Positions 60,888-64,000 of a stretch of 64,000 nucleotides of DNA are shown here, piece by piece. The notes under the pieces were generated by a model. That model made no database searches. It was not told the DNA's origin and worked only from the letters and a program-made list of their open reading frames with translations. Origin of the DNA: Clavelina lepadiformis (lineage: Eukaryota > Chordata > Ascidiacea > Aplousobranchia > Clavelinidae); assembly GCF_947623445.1 (NCBI RefSeq), contig NC_135244.1, positions 2,604,001 to 2,668,000 of the forward strand, written 5' to 3'. The position numbers and the translations under genes were made by a program. How positions within the stretch are numbered: position 1 is the first letter of the stretch; each line of letters starts with the position of its first letter.

Positions 60888-61408
60888 CATAGGTGGGCAG
60901 TACCGTGATACTATAGTACCAAATTACTGTACCGCGGTACTTTTTCAGTACCGATACCGGTACCGTCAGTACTTTTGAAAAAAAGTACTGAATCTCTGTA
61001 CGGAATTCCTTTTGTCAAGAAATTTCAGTCGTTCCCGGTACTCGGTACTTTTCACGTGATAATTTCAAATATTTAACAAGTATGTTTTCAACAATACATA
61101 TTAATTAATCCTTATTACTAATTTTAACATCTGTTGATCTTTTTTAATGTAGAAATGTCAAGTAAAAGTGCAAGCGATTAACGTCACTATGCGATTAACG
61201 TCACATTATGTTTTAACCGGGAGCATAATTGCGACAAACATTGCATTTGCAGCAGCATCTTTTACACAAGAAGTACCGAGTACCGACAAAGTGCCGAACT
61301 ACTTTTTAAAAATAGTACCGAATACCGGAACCGTCGGTATATTTTTTGCCAATTACCGGTACCGGTACCGTTACCGACGATACTTTTAAAGTACCGTCTG
61401 CCCACCTC
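60888..61408. mobile_element. 521-bp hAT-like MITE with 8-bp target duplication
   Basis: The ends contain AGGTGGGCAG on the left and its inverse CTGCCCACCT on the right, and TCAAAAGT flanks both sides (60880-60887 and 61409-61416). Subterminal parts are packed with GGTACCG/CGGTACC words. No transposase frame is seen. Confidence 0.8.
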
Positions 61409-62066
61409 TCAAAAGTAGCAAAGATACAATCTCGCCCGAGTTGAGTCTAGTCCGCCTGGTCCATTATGGTAACTTATGTTGTATGTCGTACAGAGAAAGA
61501 TAACTTTAGGGATACTTTTCGCTTTAGTGCAACACTTATTCTCGGTACTGAACCACTCAGCAGCATTTTTTCCGTTATGTGAAAATGTTAAGACATGTGA
61601 AGTTTCATAGTAGAAAATATGTCAAATATATGCCTAAATGCTTGCTTTATGCGAATTGCATGCAAGAATAACTGTTTATCCTCGCTAGGATAGACCTTGT
61701 GCGAAACAGAAGTGGTACATTATCTGGCATATGGATTTTGCTCACAAAGTTTACGTGTGGTTTATTGGCAAATAGCCTACTTGAGCTAGCCTTGGCTACA
61801 GGAAAAGTTTGGTTGCTTTCAAAATACATTATCTGACTTTTGTTGTCATGCAATTGGCGATAGTGGCAAGTGTGGTACTGTATCCGCACGCACGAAATTC
61901 ATCAACATGCACACCAAGTATTTTACTCTTCACACTGATTTATAATAGATAAACAAAGAAAAGTTGGTTGTTTGAACGCTAATTTATTATAAATGAACAA
62001 AGAATTGAGTCTTCAGGACACTCTGTAACACCAAAATTTGCCTGTTTGCACTCGTGATTTATTGTC
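61409..62066. other. intergenic, nothing seen
   Basis: AT-rich, no supported exon or repeat. Confidence 0.4.
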
Positions 62067-62140
62067 TAAGCATAAAGCAGTTAGTGCATGACCTGGCTCA
62101 TAAACATGCGAACTGGGTTCGATTCCTAGTTGCGCTACCA
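62067..62140 (+). pseudogene. tRNA-like sequence or SINE head
   Basis: A strong B box (GGGTTCGATTCC) sits in a T arm (CTGGG/CCTAG, one wobble, 7-nt loop), followed by TTGCGCTACCA. A CTCATAA word upstream resembles a Met-type anticodon loop. The 5' acceptor half does not pair and the A box is weak, so it is not a working tRNA. It is either a decayed tRNA or the head of a SINE. Confidence 0.5.
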
Positions 62141-62589
62141 ATGAAATATACCCTTGGTTAAACATCTATAACTGCTCATCTCTAACTGTTACTAACAAAG
62201 TTTACTAGTTCTTGTTTTTCATGCCTTATCCTCGAACCCAGATTCCACTTTATCTATTTGAAACAAACCAACCTGAAATTGCTAGCTTGAATTTTTTTGC
62301 CATGGTGCAGCATGTTGAATTTGTCCAAAACCCTTCGTGAATCACATCCCTAACTAAATTCTGATGTCACCTAGTATCTTGGAAAACTTGAAATACAAAA
62401 AGAATTGACAAAATATTTTAATGTTTACGATTTGCAGACTTGCGATACAAGTACCGTAATACAATACATTGTTGTTTATTTGTTGATAATTTTGATTTAT
62501 TTTAACGTAATTTCTTGTAATAAATTGGCTTTTAGTTTACTTATTAAGTTTATTTTTTCAGCAACCGACCATCAGTAATTTGTTTAATA

Positions 62590-63367
62590 ATGGTTGCACA
62601 GCAGGACGGTAATTGTCATGATCCAAGTAAGACAGAGATAGAGTACAAAGGCACTTCCTTTCTAACAGCTCCGAAAAGTAAATATTAATAACCATTTTTA
62701 GACTATTTTCTAATGTAATTATCTTTTTGGATTTATCAGTTTTTGCTATAGAGAATTCTTACTGTAGCAAACTTGGCATATGTTGATGTACTTTTTTTAA
62801 TGAAACAAGAAAGTCACGTTCAGGTTTTTCAGCTGTATCTACTCATGTGAGTTAAAATTGCACGTTAAAATTCATGCTGCATGTCGAATGTAGCCGTGTA
62901 ACATGATCATCGTTTAACTTTATTGGACATGACAGTTTGCAACTTGTTAAACGTTTGGAAGCATCGAAACATTTTGCATGTGTTGTCAGCTGTCAAAGTA
63001 ATTATTGTCTTTAAACAACCGCTTTATTGGAAAAGTTGTCGCTACTAAATAGTGGTATGTTATGGCCATGACTGACATTTTTTGACAAAAGTTTTCTGCA
63101 GGAAAACTTTGGACACAAATGAACTCAAAGTTTGATTGCTTTAGTTAATGTCATCTGCATGAAATGACCTACTTCTCACATTTTTGCATATGTTATGCAT
63201 GTATTGTACACATATATATACCGTTACGTAACGCTTTTTTGAAAAAGTTCTATGTGTTTGAACTTCAGATAAACTTGACGAAAAGTTTGAAGCAGAGATG
63301 TCAGATGAAAGCGAGAGTCGCCGCTGTTGTGGAGTTTGCTCTGAATCAACTCAAAAAACATTTTTAG
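62590..63367 (+). CDS. candidate first exons of an unknown gene running off the window
   Basis: Two candidate exons fit in phase. The first follows a strong acceptor (TTTTTTCAG before 62562), has an ATG at 62590 and ends at 62677 before GTAAAT, encoding MVAQQDGNCHDPSKTEIEYK and nine more residues. The second is 63269-63367, between TGAACTTCAG and GTTTGT, and encodes KLDEKFEAEMSDESESRRCC, then GVCSESTQKTFL. The joined codon reads Asn. The product starts acidic and polar with a short Cys-rich patch. I recognise no family. The frame is also open upstream of the ATG to the acceptor, so the first exon might be internal. Later exons would lie beyond the window. Confidence 0.35.
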
Positions 63368-64000
63368 GTTTGTCTGTTTGTTTGTTTTTAGGCTCTGTAG
63401 ACACATGGAAATCAAAGTGTCAAATCACACTTTAAAACGGTTTAACTCCGGTTCAGGTGTAGCAAAAATTCATTTTATCGGTTCTACATTAGCCCGGGTT
63501 TACACCGGATGCACATATTTGCTTCGTACCTGGTGTAAACATCTGTGACATGTCATTTGCTCCGTAATCAGATATCACATATCGCATTAATCTAGTTCTC
63601 TTCAGCTGCATTGCCCCAGTAGCACCACTAATTTTATAGGGTTGACTACTAGTTTATAACTTCGTACATTTACACATAGGCACACTGAAAATAATCTGAA
63701 ACACATTTTTAATAACTCTTCCATAAAGCTGTCATTGCCAAAAATGGTTCAGGTTTTCATTTCTTCTTAAAACTTACAGGAATTATAAAACCACTTAATA
63801 AAAATGACTCATGGTTCGCACGTCCACTAAACCCAAGAATCAATTTTTTCCAAGATATCTTTTCAAACCAGTTTAATATTCCGATTCGACACTCTGATAG
63901 AAATACCGTACTACATGGCAGTTTTCTTTTCTGGATTTGATTTTGTGTTAATTAATGTGCATTTGTCTATAGCTTCTAAAGTGTTAGTAAATTCAGTTTG
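63368..64000. other. right edge, probably intron or intergenic
   Basis: No further exon could be assigned with confidence. If the candidate gene at 62590 is real, this is intron. Confidence 0.3.

Overview
This is animal nuclear DNA: AT-rich, with split genes, GT-AG introns and many small DNA transposons. An ascidian tunicate such as Ciona is my best guess, because introns are compact, there is one OXSR1/STK39-type kinase gene, and hAT-like and MITE-like elements are dense. The sequence itself does not name the species.

Region 1 (1-41.5 kb) is a tandem segmental array. Each unit carries a four-exon gene for a core-2 type beta-1,6-N-acetylglucosaminyltransferase (GCNT1-like, Golgi type II membrane enzyme, about 427 aa), plus shared 5' flank, 3' flank and an intron 2 that holds a hAT-like MITE and an antisense tRNA-like sequence. 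The copies are called A-F here. A is cut by the window edge (exons 3-4 only). B is whole but has a TAA at codon 39. C keeps only exons 1-2 and D only exons 3-4, so C+D may work as one gene with a 4.8-kb intron 2. E has a TAG at codon 61 and diverged exons 2-4. F is open throughout but has Gly-to-Arg in the conserved GAGD motif. Older unit remnants, two small membrane-protein-like reading frames, a 9-bp satellite and a 462-bp hAT element lie between copies.

Region 2 (41.5-45.1 kb) holds copy G. It is on the minus strand, complete and free of visible lesions, with a BED-finger hAT fragment in intron 3. Its introns, exon 2, exon 4 and N-terminus differ from the array, while most of exon 1 and exon 3 is almost identical. 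That pattern points to gene conversion across opposite orientations.

Region 3 (45.1-50.6 kb) has no gene I can support, but holds several transposon relics with terminal inverted repeats.

Region 4 (50.6-57.0 kb) is a complete 12-exon gene for the single OSR1/SPAK-type Ste20 kinase (565 aa), which relays WNK signals to cation-chloride cotransporters. One intron is of the GC-AG type and the DFG motif reads DLG. Two MITEs sit in its introns.

Region 5 (57-64 kb) is mostly non-coding. It has two hAT-type elements with perfect 8-bp target duplications, a tRNA-like sequence, and two phase-compatible candidate exons of an unknown gene at the right edge.
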